Of a DNA stretch of 64,000 bases, positions 1 to 8,239 are shown piece by piece. A model generated the notes under the pieces. The model saw only the letters and a program-made list of their open reading frames with translations. It was not told the origin of the DNA and searched no databases. The position numbers were made by a program, and so were the translations under genes. The stretch covers positions 4,039 to 68,038 of the forward strand of contig NZ_JARAMP010000022.1 of assembly GCF_028802875.1 (NCBI RefSeq). The letters are read 5' to 3'. Position 1 is the first letter of the stretch. Each line of letters starts with the position of its first letter. This DNA comes from Seohaeicola sp024304985. Lineage in GTDB: Bacteria; Pseudomonadota; Alphaproteobacteria; Rhodobacterales; Rhodobacteraceae.

Positions 1-2
1 CC

Positions 3-485
3 GTCCGCACGACGGCGATGGTCTGCTGGCTCTTTGTCGGGTCCTACACATTCTCGGCCGTGTTCAGCTATCTGGGCGGTGAGCATGTGATCGCGGAATT
101 CGTCAAAGGTCTGGACCTGACGCCGATTCAGTTCCTGATCATCGCGCAGTTGATCATCTTCCTGCTTGGCTGGCCGCTGGAGTGGTCCGAGATCATCATC
201 ATCTTCGTGCCGATCTTCCTGCCGCTTCTGCCACTGTTCGAAATTGACCCGCTGTTCTTTGGCGTGCTTGTGGCACTGAACCTGCAAACAAGCTTCCTGA
301 CGCCACCAATGGCCATGAGTGCGTATTATCTAAAGGGGATCGCTCCACCCAATATCAAGCTGACCGAGATTTTCAAAGGCGTGCTGCCCTATTGCGGGAT
401 GGTGCTGATCGCGATGGTGTTGATGTATACCTTCCCGCAGATCGTGTTCAGCCTGCCGGATGCCTTCTATGGCCCACAGCGATAA
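3..485 (+). CDS. TRAP transporter large permease (DctM family), 3' end only
   Basis: C-terminal part of the large membrane subunit of a tripartite (TRAP) secondary transporter, which imports organic acids using an ion gradient. The frame is open from base 3 with no stop, and the first visible in-frame ATG (base 18) lies inside a conserved stretch (RTTAMVCWLFVGS), so the gene starts before the window. About 160 codons are present, with four or so hydrophobic helices, the acidic-flanked segment WPLEWSEIIIIFVPIF and the typical LQTSFLTPPMA motif. The last bases overlap the amidase gene, so the two probably share an operon and the amidase may process the imported compound. The substrate cannot be told from this fragment. 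Confidence 0.9.
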   Translation, partial: VRTTAMVCWLFVGSYTFSAVFSYLGGEHVIAEFVKGLDLTPIQFLIIAQLIIFLLGWPLEWSEIIIIFVPIFLPLLPLFEIDPLFFGVLVALNLQTSFLTPPMAMSAYYLKGIAPPNIKLTEIFKGVLPYCGMVLIAMVLMYTFPQIVFSLPDAFYGPQR

Positions 486-1827
486 GGCGCAGGCAATCCT
501 TGGGCTTGGGGCGGTCGAGATGCGCGACCGCCTCGCCTCGGGTGCCTTGCGTGCCGTTGATCTGGTCGAAGCCTGTCTGGCGCGGATTGCCGCCATTGAA
601 CCGGAAGTCGGGGCCTGGGCGTGGCTGGATGGCGACCATGCGTTGCAACAGGCGCAGCGGTTGGATCAATGGCGCCAATCCGGCAAACCATTGGGTCCGC
701 TGCATGGTCTGCCTGTCGGTCTGAAGGACATCATCGACACCAAGGGCATTCCGACCGAAAACGGCACACCCATCGACGCTGGTCGTGTGCCGGCCGAGGA
801 TGCCTGGATCGTTGCGCGTCTGCGCGCGGCGGGGGCCATCATTCTTGGCAAGACGGTCACCACGGAATGCGCCTTCATGCATCCGGGCAAGACACGCAAT
901 CCCCACAACAGCACCCACACGCCCGGCGGGTCGTCGCAGGGATCTGCCGCGGCTGTCGCTGCCGGTATGGTGCCCCTGTCCATCGGCACGCAAACGGGGG
1001 GCTCGGTGATCAGGCCCGCGTCTTTCTGTGGCATTGTCGGTCTCAAACCAAGTTTCGGGTTGATCCCGCGCACGGGTATCCTGCCGCAATCGCCCTTTCT
1101 GGATACCGTTGGCGTCTTTGCCCGCAGCGTTGAAGATTGCGCCTTGCTGGCAGACGTTCTTGTGGGCCATGATCCGGCCGACCGCGCGACAGCACCGATC
1201 CCGATGCCGCGCATGCTGAGCGTGGCGCAGTCCAAGGCCCCGGTCACCCCGGTCTTCGCCTTTGCCAGACCACCGGGTTGGGATCAGGCCGATCCGCAGA
1301 TGACCGCCGCAGTCGAAGAACTCGCGGCACTGCTGGGGGATCAGTGTTTCGAGGCACCATTGCCCGGTCTGGACGATGTCGCCGCGATACGCCAGCGGAT
1401 CAATTTTGCCGAAATGGCCAAATGCTACTATGGTTTGGAGCGTCGCGGTCGCGATCGGATGTCGGACAAGCTGACCGCCGCCATGGACGAGGGCAAATCG
1501 GTGCTTGCGCGCGATTACATCGCAGCGCTTGACTGGCGTGATCTGATGAATGCAGGGTTGGAGGCGATTTTTGCCCGCTGTGATGCGATCCTGTGCCCCG
1601 CCGCACCCGGACCCGCACCAAAGGGTCTGGACGATACGGGCAGCGCCATCTTCAACGGGCTTTGGACACTAAGCGGAATGCCCGCCGTTACCCTGCCTGT
1701 GTTCACGTCCGAGAACGGTCTTCCCATGGGCGTGCAGCTGGTTGGACGGCGCGGTGATGACGCCCGGCTATTGCGGACGGCCCGTTGGTTGGCCACACAT
1801 CTTGAAACCCTCGATCAGGGGAACTGA
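469..1827 (+). CDS. Amidase (amidase-signature family)
   Basis: Amidase-signature hydrolase of about 452 residues, a normal family length, predicted to cleave a carboxamide to acid plus ammonia in the cytoplasm. The Ser-cisSer-Lys triad is visible: Lys86 in GLKDIID, cis-Ser155 in PGGSSQG and nucleophile Ser179 in TQTGGSVIRPA, with the usual 24-residue Ser-Ser spacing. An in-frame ATG at 460 is also possible; neither start has a clear ribosome binding site and both overlap the upstream permease gene, which suggests translational coupling. It looks like a stand-alone catabolic amidase rather than GatA, because there is no gatB or gatC nearby. The substrate is unknown; pairing with a TRAP permease suggests an acid amide. 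Confidence 0.9.
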   Translation: MAHSDKAQAILGLGAVEMRDRLASGALRAVDLVEACLARIAAIEPEVGAWAWLDGDHALQQAQRLDQWRQSGKPLGPLHGLPVGLKDIIDTKGIPTENGTPIDAGRVPAEDAWIVARLRAAGAIILGKTVTTECAFMHPGKTRNPHNSTHTPGGSSQGSAAAVAAGMVPLSIGTQTGGSVIRPASFCGIVGLKPSFGLIPRTGILPQSPFLDTVGVFARSVEDCALLADVLVGHDPADRATAPIPMPRMLSVAQSKAPVTPVFAFARPPGWDQADPQMTAAVEELAALLGDQCFEAPLPGLDDVAAIRQRINFAEMAKCYYGLERRGRDRMSDKLTAAMDEGKSVLARDYIAALDWRDLMNAGLEAIFARCDAILCPAAPGPAPKGLDDTGSAIFNGLWTLSGMPAVTLPVFTSENGLPMGVQLVGRRGDDARLLRTARWLATHLETLDQGN

Positions 1828-1831
1828 TACC

Positions 1832-1993
1832 ATGAACAAACTTATGGGACTGTTTGCATTTATTGTGCTGGTTGCTTTTCTGGCAATCCTTGTGATCCAC
1901 GTACCCCGCTTGGATCTGTCCGCTGTGATCGCCCTTACCGTGCTTCTGGCGGCATGGGATCTTTACACGACCCACAGGGCGCGCAAACGCTGA
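1832..1993 (+). CDS. Small hydrophobic membrane protein (53 aa)
   Basis: A 53-residue protein beginning MNKLMGLFAFIV four bases after the amidase stop. It has two hydrophobic segments (about residues 4-22 and 29-44) and a basic tail ending HRARKR, which fits a two-helix inner-membrane hairpin. A purine-rich CAGGGG lies roughly ten bases before the ATG. The close spacing suggests that it belongs to the TRAP/amidase operon. I recognise no family and assign no function. It could be spurious, but the membrane-like composition, the start signal and the position favour a real gene. Confidence 0.6.
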   Translation: MNKLMGLFAFIVLVAFLAILVIHVPRLDLSAVIALTVLLAAWDLYTTHRARKR

Positions 1994-2002
1994 CACAGGA
2001 TG

Positions 2003-3406
2003 TCAGCTTTGCATGGACGTGGCTGACATGGGTTGCCATATGCCGCGCCCTGCCATGCCTTCGATGACACGATCCCTGACGATGACATTCCCGCGCGACA
2101 GAACTGTGATGGGCATGCCCAGAACCTCGGTACCCTCAAACGGGTTGTAACCCACATTGTCGTGCAAATCATTTGCTCCATAAGTATGCGACCGCCTGAT
2201 GTCCCAAAGGGCAATATCCGCGTCAAAACCAAGCGCGATCTGACCCTTGTTCGTCAGCCCGAAAGCACGCGCTGGCGCAGTCGCGGTCAAGGCCACGAAG
2301 CTTTCCACCGACATACGCCTCTGGTTCACCATCGCATGGAACATCAGGGGCAGGCGCGTCTCAAGCCCGGGCATCCCGTTCGCGATACGATTGAAGGGCG
2401 CATCAGCACCATTGGCGAACTTGCCGGTTTCGTCCATGCGATAGGGCGCATGGTCCGAAGTGATCAAGGTAATCGTGCCATCCGCGATCGCGTCCCAGAG
2501 GGCAATCTGATCATCAACAGTCCGCTGCGGCGGAGAACACATGAACCGGGCGGGATTTTCGCGCTCCAGAATATCCACTGTCATGAACAGATAGTGAGGG
2601 CAGGTTTCGGCCGCGACACGGACACCGCGCGCGCGCGCCTCGCGGATGATCTGCGCGCCCTCGCGAGTCGAGACATGAAAAATCATGATCCGCGCGCCGG
2701 TGAATTCAGCAAAACGGCACATGCGGTCGATGGCTTCGATTTCGGCCTCGCGTGGATGCGACTCGGCGTGATACTTCGGGGCAGTCTTTCCCTCAGCCAG
2801 AAGCTTTTCGGTCATGTGGCGGATCAGGCCGTCATTCTCGGCATGAAAACAAACCAGAGCGCCCTGATGTTTCGCCACATCCAGAATGTCGAGGATCGAT
2901 TTGTCATCCTGTCGCACCTTGTCATAGGTCGTGAAGATCTTGATCGATCTATGCCCTTCGGTGATCAGGCTTGGAATGTCATGGGTCAGATTGCCGTCCT
3001 TGGTATCCGCGACAATCATGTGGAAAGCGTAGTCGATCAGCGCACCCTTGCGGGCCAACGCGGCATAATCCTTGACGACCGTGGCCATCCGGTTGCCGGG
3101 ATGTTGTGCCGCGAAAGACACCACGCTCGTTGTCCCTCCCATCGCGGCCGATCGCGTGGCCGTCTCGAACGTATCCGCGTTCAGCAGGCCCGCCCCGGAG
3201 ATCTGCTCGATATGGCAATGCGTATCCACGCCACCCGGCAGCACCAGAAGCCCGTCTGCATCGATCTCGGTCTGTGCCCGCGCATCGAGGCGTTCCGCAA
3301 TCGCGGCGATCTTGCCACCCCGAATGCCGATGTCGGCGCGCCCTGTTCCGCCCGCATGCACGACAGCGCCGCTGCGAATGATGGTGTCGAAGTCGTGCTC
3401 TGTCAT
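2003..3406 (-). CDS. Dihydropyrimidinase/D-hydantoinase family amidohydrolase
   Basis: Cyclic-amide hydrolase of the dihydropyrimidinase/hydantoinase group (about 467 aa), expected to open hydantoin-, dihydropyrimidine- or similar imide rings in the cytoplasm. Binuclear metal ligands are visible: His63 and His65 (DTHCHIE), carboxylatable Lys156 (SIKIFTTYD), His188 (CFHAEN), His244 (IFHVST) and Asp318 (TSDHAPY). I start it at MTEHDFD; a longer frame begins at 3445, but that ATG lies next to a regulatory palindrome. It is divergent from a GntR regulator and faces a cluster with a hydantoin racemase-like gene, which supports a ureide/hydantoin role. The exact substrate is unknown. HCHIE, rather than the common D-P-H-T-H-L form, marks it as off the classical D-hydantoinase branch. 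Confidence 0.88.
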   Translation of the reverse strand: MTEHDFDTIIRSGAVVHAGGTGRADIGIRGGKIAAIAERLDARAQTEIDADGLLVLPGGVDTHCHIEQISGAGLLNADTFETATRSAAMGGTTSVVSFAAQHPGNRMATVVKDYAALARKGALIDYAFHMIVADTKDGNLTHDIPSLITEGHRSIKIFTTYDKVRQDDKSILDILDVAKHQGALVCFHAENDGLIRHMTEKLLAEGKTAPKYHAESHPREAEIEAIDRMCRFAEFTGARIMIFHVSTREGAQIIREARARGVRVAAETCPHYLFMTVDILERENPARFMCSPPQRTVDDQIALWDAIADGTITLITSDHAPYRMDETGKFANGADAPFNRIANGMPGLETRLPLMFHAMVNQRRMSVESFVALTATAPARAFGLTNKGQIALGFDADIALWDIRRSHTYGANDLHDNVGYNPFEGTEVLGMPITVLSRGNVIVRDRVIEGMAGRGIWQPMSATSMQS

Positions 3407-3445
3407 GTCCGGGCCGCCGCTCTGGTTTGCATATTGATATACCAA

Positions 3446-3455
3446 GTGTATACTG
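3446..3455. promoter_or_regulatory. Putative GntR-regulator operator (GTGTATACTG)
   Basis: The core GTATAC palindrome (3448-3453) sits in the 116-base gap between the divergent hydantoinase and GntR genes. GTATAC-centred palindromes are typical of FadR/FCD-type GntR operators. The same GTGTATAC octamer recurs before the VOC gene at 4229. This is inferred from position and motif, not from binding data. Confidence 0.5.
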
Positions 3456-3522
3456 AATACTGGATCATTAACATGTCGCGTGCAAGAGACCGAAGGTGTC
3501 GGGGCGATCAGGAGGGAAACTC

Positions 3523-4170
3523 ATGGCCGAAACGGCTAAGACCTTGGGCAGTTCAACTTACGAACGCATGAAGTCCATGATACTGGATGGGACCCTGCCG
3601 CCCGGCGCCCTGCTGCGCGAGAAAAGTTTCGCCGATCAGCTGGGTGTTTCCCGCACACCCGTGCGCGAGGCGATCAGCCAGTTGATCAGCGAGGGCTTCG
3701 CGACCCGCACCTCTGGCGGCACGCCTGCGGTCAACAGCGTTTCCCTGAAAGACATCATGGAAATCCTTCATGTCCGTAGCCTGCTGGAGTGTGAAGCCGC
3801 CCGGAAAGCAGCCACTTCAGGCAAGAAAACCGAAGATTTATTGGCTTTGCGGGCGCAGGTCGAAGGGTTCCTGACAGGTCCGCGCCCCGATCCGGATACC
3901 CATTACGCGCTGGATGAAAGGCTTCATCTGACCATCGCCGAGATGGCCGGATCACAGTTGCTGGGCGAGTTGATCGAAGGCTTGAAGATCAAGACCCGGA
4001 TGTATGACCAAGGCTCGATTCCCGAAAGATTCGAGCCGGGATGTCATGAGCACATCGCCATCATCGACGCGATCCTGACCGGGGATGCTGATCAGGCCTC
4101 GGATGCGATGAAGTTGCATCTCAAGAAAGTGCGCGAATCGATCATCTCGCACATTTATCACCCATTCTGA
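3523..4170 (+). CDS. GntR family transcriptional regulator (FCD type)
   Basis: DNA-binding regulator of about 215 aa. An N-terminal winged helix (about residues 10-70, including REKSFADQLGVSRTPVREAI) is followed by an all-helical FCD ligand-binding domain with the characteristic LLECEAARKAA helix and a histidine-containing C-terminal part. I start it at the ATG at 3523 because a perfect AGGAGG (3510-3515) lies seven bases upstream; an earlier GTG at 3496 has no such signal. It is divergent from the hydantoinase gene, and the flanking GTGTATAC sites suggest that it controls both that gene and the downstream VOC/ABC operon. The ligand is probably an acidic pathway intermediate, which is an inference from the FCD class. 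Confidence 0.92.
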   Translation: MAETAKTLGSSTYERMKSMILDGTLPPGALLREKSFADQLGVSRTPVREAISQLISEGFATRTSGGTPAVNSVSLKDIMEILHVRSLLECEAARKAATSGKKTEDLLALRAQVEGFLTGPRPDPDTHYALDERLHLTIAEMAGSQLLGELIEGLKIKTRMYDQGSIPERFEPGCHEHIAIIDAILTGDADQASDAMKLHLKKVRESIISHIYHPF

Positions 4171-4228
4171 GCGAAAGCCCCTCCTGCGCGGCAAAGAGTG
4201 GCGCTGGGATGTTGACTCGGTGTTCATC

Positions 4229-4249
4229 GTGTATACAGTCGGGATACAC
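4229..4249. promoter_or_regulatory. Putative GntR operator before the VOC/ABC operon
   Basis: GTGTATACAG (4229-4238) followed by GATACAC (4243-4249) forms an imperfect inverted repeat 20-40 bases before the VOC start codon. It shares GTGTATAC with the site next to gntR at 3446. A TTGACT lies just upstream (4212-4217), so a bound repressor would cover the promoter. The assignment rests on motif sharing only. Confidence 0.5.
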
Positions 4250-4269
4250 ATTGGACAGAGAGATGGAAC

Positions 4270-4671
4270 ATGACCGCGCCAGCGCCACTGCGACCGACCG
4301 ACGGGATCGTCCTCGCCATCACCTTTCAGTATTATCGCGACCTGCCGCGTGCCATGGCCTTTTACGAGGACGTGCTGGGATTGACGCTGGCGATTGATCA
4401 GGGGTGGTCCAAGATCTATCGCATCGACGGCCAGGCGCATGTCGGCCTCGTCGATGAAACGCGCGGAATGCAGAAATGGGCTGCGCACAAGACAGTGCAG
4501 CTTTGCCTGCGTGTACCGGATGTAGACGCCTGGCATGCATGGGCTGCGTTCAAGCAAGTGCCCGGCCTGACAGCGCCGCGCGACAGCGCCGAACTTGGGA
4601 TCCGCGCATTCGTGATGAACGATCCCGAAGGCTATCAGATCGAAGTTCAGACGGCCAAGCCCGGCCACTGA
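4270..4671 (+). CDS. VOC (glyoxalase/dioxygenase fold) protein
   Basis: A 133-residue vicinal-oxygen-chelate protein with two beta-alpha-beta-beta-beta modules: ITFQYYRDLPRAMAFYEDVLGL at the N-terminus (ligand position not a classical His) and VMNDPEGYQIEVQ at the C-terminus with a conserved acidic residue. Members include glyoxalases, epimerases and extradiol dioxygenases, so the family alone does not fix the reaction. It is the first gene after the GTGTATAC operator and precedes the dipeptide-type ABC operon, so it probably acts in the same pathway. The start is the ATG 19 bases after GATACAC, with a weak GAGA purine run before it. Confidence 0.8.
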   Translation: MTAPAPLRPTDGIVLAITFQYYRDLPRAMAFYEDVLGLTLAIDQGWSKIYRIDGQAHVGLVDETRGMQKWAAHKTVQLCLRVPDVDAWHAWAAFKQVPGLTAPRDSAELGIRAFVMNDPEGYQIEVQTAKPGH

Positions 4672-4755
4672 CCCCAGTTTTCCCCAACAAAAAACAAGAG
4701 TGGCGGCACAACGTCCCCATTACCCCGCGCGAAAGCAACCAACAATGGAGCTATC

Positions 4756-6315
4756 ATGAAAACCCTGTCTCACACCGTATGGCGCATGGGCGCATTGGGC
4801 GCGACACTGGTCGTGGCCACGGCCGGCGCCTCACTTGCCCAAGACAAATCGTTGACAATCGGTCTGACGGCCGATCCCAGCCACCTTTACCCGCTAGCTG
4901 GCGAGGAATTGTCCTCGAACATCATGTATTACCATCTCTACGACCCGCTGGTCGCCCGCAGCGCCGAGTTGGAGTTTGGCCCCGGTCTGGCTGAAAGCTG
5001 GGAAACAGTGAATGACACCACATGGCGTTTCAAGCTGCGCGAGGGCGTGACATTCCACAACGGCAATGCTTTCACAGCGTCGGATGTGGTCTTTACCGTG
5101 GAAAAGGCGCGCGCCTCGATCCGCCCTGATCTGGTTGCGAATATCGCGTCGGTCACCGCTGTTGACGACCTCACGGTGGAAATCACCACGCCAAAGCCCT
5201 ATGCCGTGCTGCCCAATGATCTGGCCGAACTTCTGATCCTTGACGAAGAATACACGACCACGACGGGTGATGAGCAGATGGACCTCAAGCCGATGGGCAC
5301 CGGGCCCTACAAGCTGGAGGAGTGGATCAAGGAGGAGCGGCTGGTTCTGTCCGCGTTCGACGACTATTGGGGCGGCGCGCCCAGGATCAAGACGGTGACC
5401 TTCCGTCCGATCACCAACCCCGCCACCCGCACGGCGGCTCTGCTGACCGGCGAAGTTGATGTGGTGCAGGATCTGGCTGTGCGCGACGTGGACCGCGTTC
5501 GCAACGAAAGCGGGTTCGAGGTGATCACCCGACCAAGCCTTCTGAACGTGGTTCTTGCCATGGACACCCGCGCGGAGTCGCCCACGATCGAAGGTCCAAA
5601 CCCGATGGTGGATCAGCGCGTGCGCGAGGCGATTGCCAGGGCCATTGACGTGGATGCCATCAACAAGATCGTCATGAACGGACTGGCCACACCCAGCGCG
5701 CAGTTTGTGCCTGAGTCCCACCTCGGTTATGTCGACGGGATGGATTTCCGCCAGATGTATCCGGTGGATATCGAAAAGGCGAAAGCCCTGATGGCCGAGG
5801 CTGGTTTCCCCGATGGCTTCACCATGACGCTGGACGCGACCAACAACCGCTATGTCAACGATGCGCAGATCGCACAGGCACTGGCGTCGATGCTGGCCAA
5901 GATCAACGTGACGCTGAACCTGAACATCATGCCCAAGTCGAATTTCTGGGGCTATATTCGCGTGCCATCCGACAACTCCAGCTTCATCATGAGCGGATGG
6001 GACGTGCCCGCAGGTGATGCCGGTTCGATGTATGCCGCGCTGTTCTATTCCCGCGACAAGAAAGAGGGTTATGGTCAGGTCAACCGCAGCTCCTATTCCA
6101 ATGCGGATGTGGATGCGCTGATCGACAAGGCGGATTCCACTCCGGATGTGGCCGAGCGTGATGCGAACCTACAAGAGGCGACCAAGCTGCTCATGGCGGA
6201 CATTCCGATGATCCCGGTTCACTACGAACAGGACATCTACGGTGTGCGCGAAGGCGTGATGCTGAAGCCGCGTACCGACAAGTTCCTGTCGGCCTTCGAA
6301 ATGGACATCGAGTAA
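4756..6315 (+). CDS. ABC transporter substrate-binding protein, family 5 (DppA/OppA-like)
   Basis: Periplasmic binding protein (519 aa) of the peptide/opine/nickel class. A signal peptide is visible (basic MKTLSHTVWR, hydrophobic core, cleavage near ASLA-QD at residue 28). The mature part has typical family-5 motifs: a PxLAESWE-like segment, VTFHNGNAFTASDVVFT, the GTGPYKLEEW segment and FDDYWGGAPRI. It should deliver substrate to the permeases encoded downstream. Family-5 proteins bind peptides but also diverse small molecules; the neighbours (hydantoinase, racemase, amidohydrolase) point to an amide or ureide rather than plain peptides. A strong hairpin follows the gene, which may raise its mRNA level relative to the permeases. 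Confidence 0.93.
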   Translation: MKTLSHTVWRMGALGATLVVATAGASLAQDKSLTIGLTADPSHLYPLAGEELSSNIMYYHLYDPLVARSAELEFGPGLAESWETVNDTTWRFKLREGVTFHNGNAFTASDVVFTVEKARASIRPDLVANIASVTAVDDLTVEITTPKPYAVLPNDLAELLILDEEYTTTTGDEQMDLKPMGTGPYKLEEWIKEERLVLSAFDDYWGGAPRIKTVTFRPITNPATRTAALLTGEVDVVQDLAVRDVDRVRNESGFEVITRPSLLNVVLAMDTRAESPTIEGPNPMVDQRVREAIARAIDVDAINKIVMNGLATPSAQFVPESHLGYVDGMDFRQMYPVDIEKAKALMAEAGFPDGFTMTLDATNNRYVNDAQIAQALASMLAKINVTLNLNIMPKSNFWGYIRVPSDNSSFIMSGWDVPAGDAGSMYAALFYSRDKKEGYGQVNRSSYSNADVDALIDKADSTPDVAERDANLQEATKLLMADIPMIPVHYEQDIYGVREGVMLKPRTDKFLSAFEMDIE

Positions 6316-6329
6316 GCGACTCTGACATC

Positions 6330-6362
6330 GCCCCCAGCATCGCCATGATGCTGGGGGCTTTT
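6330..6362 (+). terminator. Intra-operon stem-loop terminator/attenuator after the binding-protein gene
   Basis: A perfect 12-bp stem (6330-6341 with 6347-6358) and a 5-base loop are followed by TTTT and further T-rich sequence. It has the form of a rho-independent terminator but lies inside an apparent operon. It could allow partial read-through or protect the upstream mRNA, so that binding protein exceeds permease, a common arrangement in ABC operons. Confidence 0.8.
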
Positions 6363-6393
6363 CTTGCCTTTCTCGGAAAGACGGTAGAACCGG

Positions 6394-7359
6394 ATGCTTG
6401 GATATCTGCTCAAACGCCTGATTCAGATGGCCCTTGTGCTGTGGGTTGTCTCGCTGGTGGTGTTCCTCATGATGAGCTTTACCGGCGATCCGGTGTTCAT
6501 GATCGTTCCCATCGACGCCACAGATGCCGAGATTGCACAGGCGCGGCGTATCCTTGGCCTCGATCAGTCCCTGCCGGTGCAATACTGGATTTTCATCACC
6601 AGTCTCTTGCAGGGTGATTTCGGCCAATCCTATGTTTTTCGCCAGCCCGCGATGACCCTGATCCTTGAACGGATGCCCGCGACGATCGAGATAGTCGTGG
6701 TCGCGATGGTTCTGGCCGTCGTCGTGGCCATCCCTTTGGGTGTCTATGCCGGCGCCAACCCGAACGGGCGTCTCAGCCGCATGATCATGGCAGGCTCGCT
6801 GCTGGGTATTTCGCTGCCGGGGTTCTGGGTCGGCATGGTGCTGATCTATCTCTTCGCCGTGCACTGGGGAATCTTCCCCTCTTCGGGACGTGGCGACACG
6901 GCCGAGGTGTTCGGCCTCCGCGTCAGTCTGGCGACATGGGACGGCTGGCACCACATCGCGCTTCCCGCGATCACGCTGTCATTGGGGACCATGGCCATCC
7001 TGCTGCGGATGACCCGCGCGGGCATGATGGAGGTGGCGCGGCAGGACTATATGAAATTCGCCCGCGCCAAGGGGGCCACACGCCATGACGTCCTGTATAA
7101 GCACGGCCTCAAGAACGCGCTGATCCCCGTGGTGACGATCTTCGGCCTGCAACTGGGTGACCTGATCGCTTTTGCCACCATCACCGAAACGATCTTTTCC
7201 TGGCCCGGCATGGGCAAGCTTCTGATCGATTCCATCTATCGCGCGGACAGGCCCGTCATCGTCGTCTACCTGATGCTGGTTGCCCTGATCTTCGTGGTGA
7301 TCAATTTTCTGGTCGACATCGTCTATACGCTGATCGACCCCCGCATCACGCTGAAATGA
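6394..7359 (+). CDS. ABC transporter permease (DppB/OppB family)
   Basis: Inner-membrane permease of 321 aa with an N-terminal helix (LLKRLIQMALVLWVVSLVVF), a periplasmic domain and five further helices. The EAA-type loop for ATPase contact is seen in the DYMKFARAKGATRHDVLYKH region. It pairs with the DppC-like permease eight bases downstream to form the translocation pore of the importer fed by the binding protein upstream. Length and motif order are normal for DppB. It begins about 30 bases after the stem-loop that follows the binding-protein gene. Confidence 0.93.
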   Translation: MLGYLLKRLIQMALVLWVVSLVVFLMMSFTGDPVFMIVPIDATDAEIAQARRILGLDQSLPVQYWIFITSLLQGDFGQSYVFRQPAMTLILERMPATIEIVVVAMVLAVVVAIPLGVYAGANPNGRLSRMIMAGSLLGISLPGFWVGMVLIYLFAVHWGIFPSSGRGDTAEVFGLRVSLATWDGWHHIALPAITLSLGTMAILLRMTRAGMMEVARQDYMKFARAKGATRHDVLYKHGLKNALIPVVTIFGLQLGDLIAFATITETIFSWPGMGKLLIDSIYRADRPVIVVYLMLVALIFVVINFLVDIVYTLIDPRITLK

Positions 7360-7366
7360 GGGGCGC

Positions 7367-8239
7367 ATGACCGGTTTCTTCCAATCGGAGTTCTTCCACA
7401 ATTATTCGCGCAGCGCCTCTGCGATCATTGGAAGCGCGCTGATGCTGACCTTTGCCGTGGCTGTCATTGCGGGGCCGTTTCTTGTCGCGCAGAACCCTTA
7501 TGACATCGCGGCGTTGAACCTGATGGATAGCTACAAGCCTCCCGTCTGGCTGGACGGCGGCGACCCGCAGTTTCCGTTGGGGACGGACGGGCAGGGGCGC
7601 GACGTCTGGGCCTCGATCCTGTATGGCGCGCGGATCTCAGTGTTCATCGGACTGGTGGCGATGATCGCCTCCTGCACCATCGGCACGCTGCTGGGCCTGA
7701 TTGCCGGGTTCTATGGCGGTATCGTCGATTCCGTGATCATGCGGATCGCGGATATCCAGCTCTCCTTCCCCTCGATCCTGATTGCCCTGTTCCTGATGTC
7801 GGCCGTGGGCACCGGGGTGGACAAGGTCCTGATCGCTTTGACGGCTGTCGGCTGGGTGGTCTATGCCCGGACAGTGCGCGGTTCGACCCTGTCCGAGATC
7901 AAGAAGGAATATGTGCAAGCCGCCAAGGTCGCGGGCCTGCCAAACACGGCAATCATCCGCAAGCATGTGCTGCCAAATGTGCTGACCCCGCTGATCGTGA
8001 TCGCCACCATCCAGGTGGGCACCTTCGTGCTGATCGAAGCCTCGCTCAGCTTTCTGGGGGTGGGCGTGCCGATCACCCAGCCCTCGCTTGGGCTTTTGAT
8101 CAAGAACGGGTTTGACGTGTTGTTCAGCGGATTGTGGTGGACCTCGGTCTTTCCGGGGGTGGCGATCATGATGCTGGTGTTCGGGATCAATCTGTTCGGG
8201 GATTTCCTGCGCGACGAACTGAACCCGAGGCTGAAATGA
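7367..8239 (+). CDS. ABC transporter permease (DppC/OppC family)
   Basis: Second inner-membrane permease (290 aa), with the N-terminal OppC_N region (residues 10-60, one helix) and the BPD_transp domain. The segment PLGTDGQGRDVWASILYGARIS is the standard DppC entry motif, and the EAA loop is near YVQAAKVAGLPNTAIIRKHVLPN. It begins seven bases after dppB-like and its stop overlaps the start of the first ATPase gene, so the genes are translationally coupled. It should form a heterodimer with the preceding permease. Confidence 0.93.
   Translation: MTGFFQSEFFHNYSRSASAIIGSALMLTFAVAVIAGPFLVAQNPYDIAALNLMDSYKPPVWLDGGDPQFPLGTDGQGRDVWASILYGARISVFIGLVAMIASCTIGTLLGLIAGFYGGIVDSVIMRIADIQLSFPSILIALFLMSAVGTGVDKVLIALTAVGWVVYARTVRGSTLSEIKKEYVQAAKVAGLPNTAIIRKHVLPNVLTPLIVIATIQVGTFVLIEASLSFLGVGVPITQPSLGLLIKNGFDVLFSGLWWTSVFPGVAIMMLVFGINLFGDFLRDELNPRLK

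Noticed and set aside
3407..3445. Longer start for the hydantoinase at 3445
   Set aside because: That ATG abuts the GTATAC operator and lacks a ribosome binding site; the start at 3406 gives a normal family N-terminus.
2033..3571. Plus-strand open frame of 512 codons opposite the hydantoinase gene
   Set aside because: It runs through the gntR start region and the operator and has no family features; the minus-strand gene carries all metal ligands.
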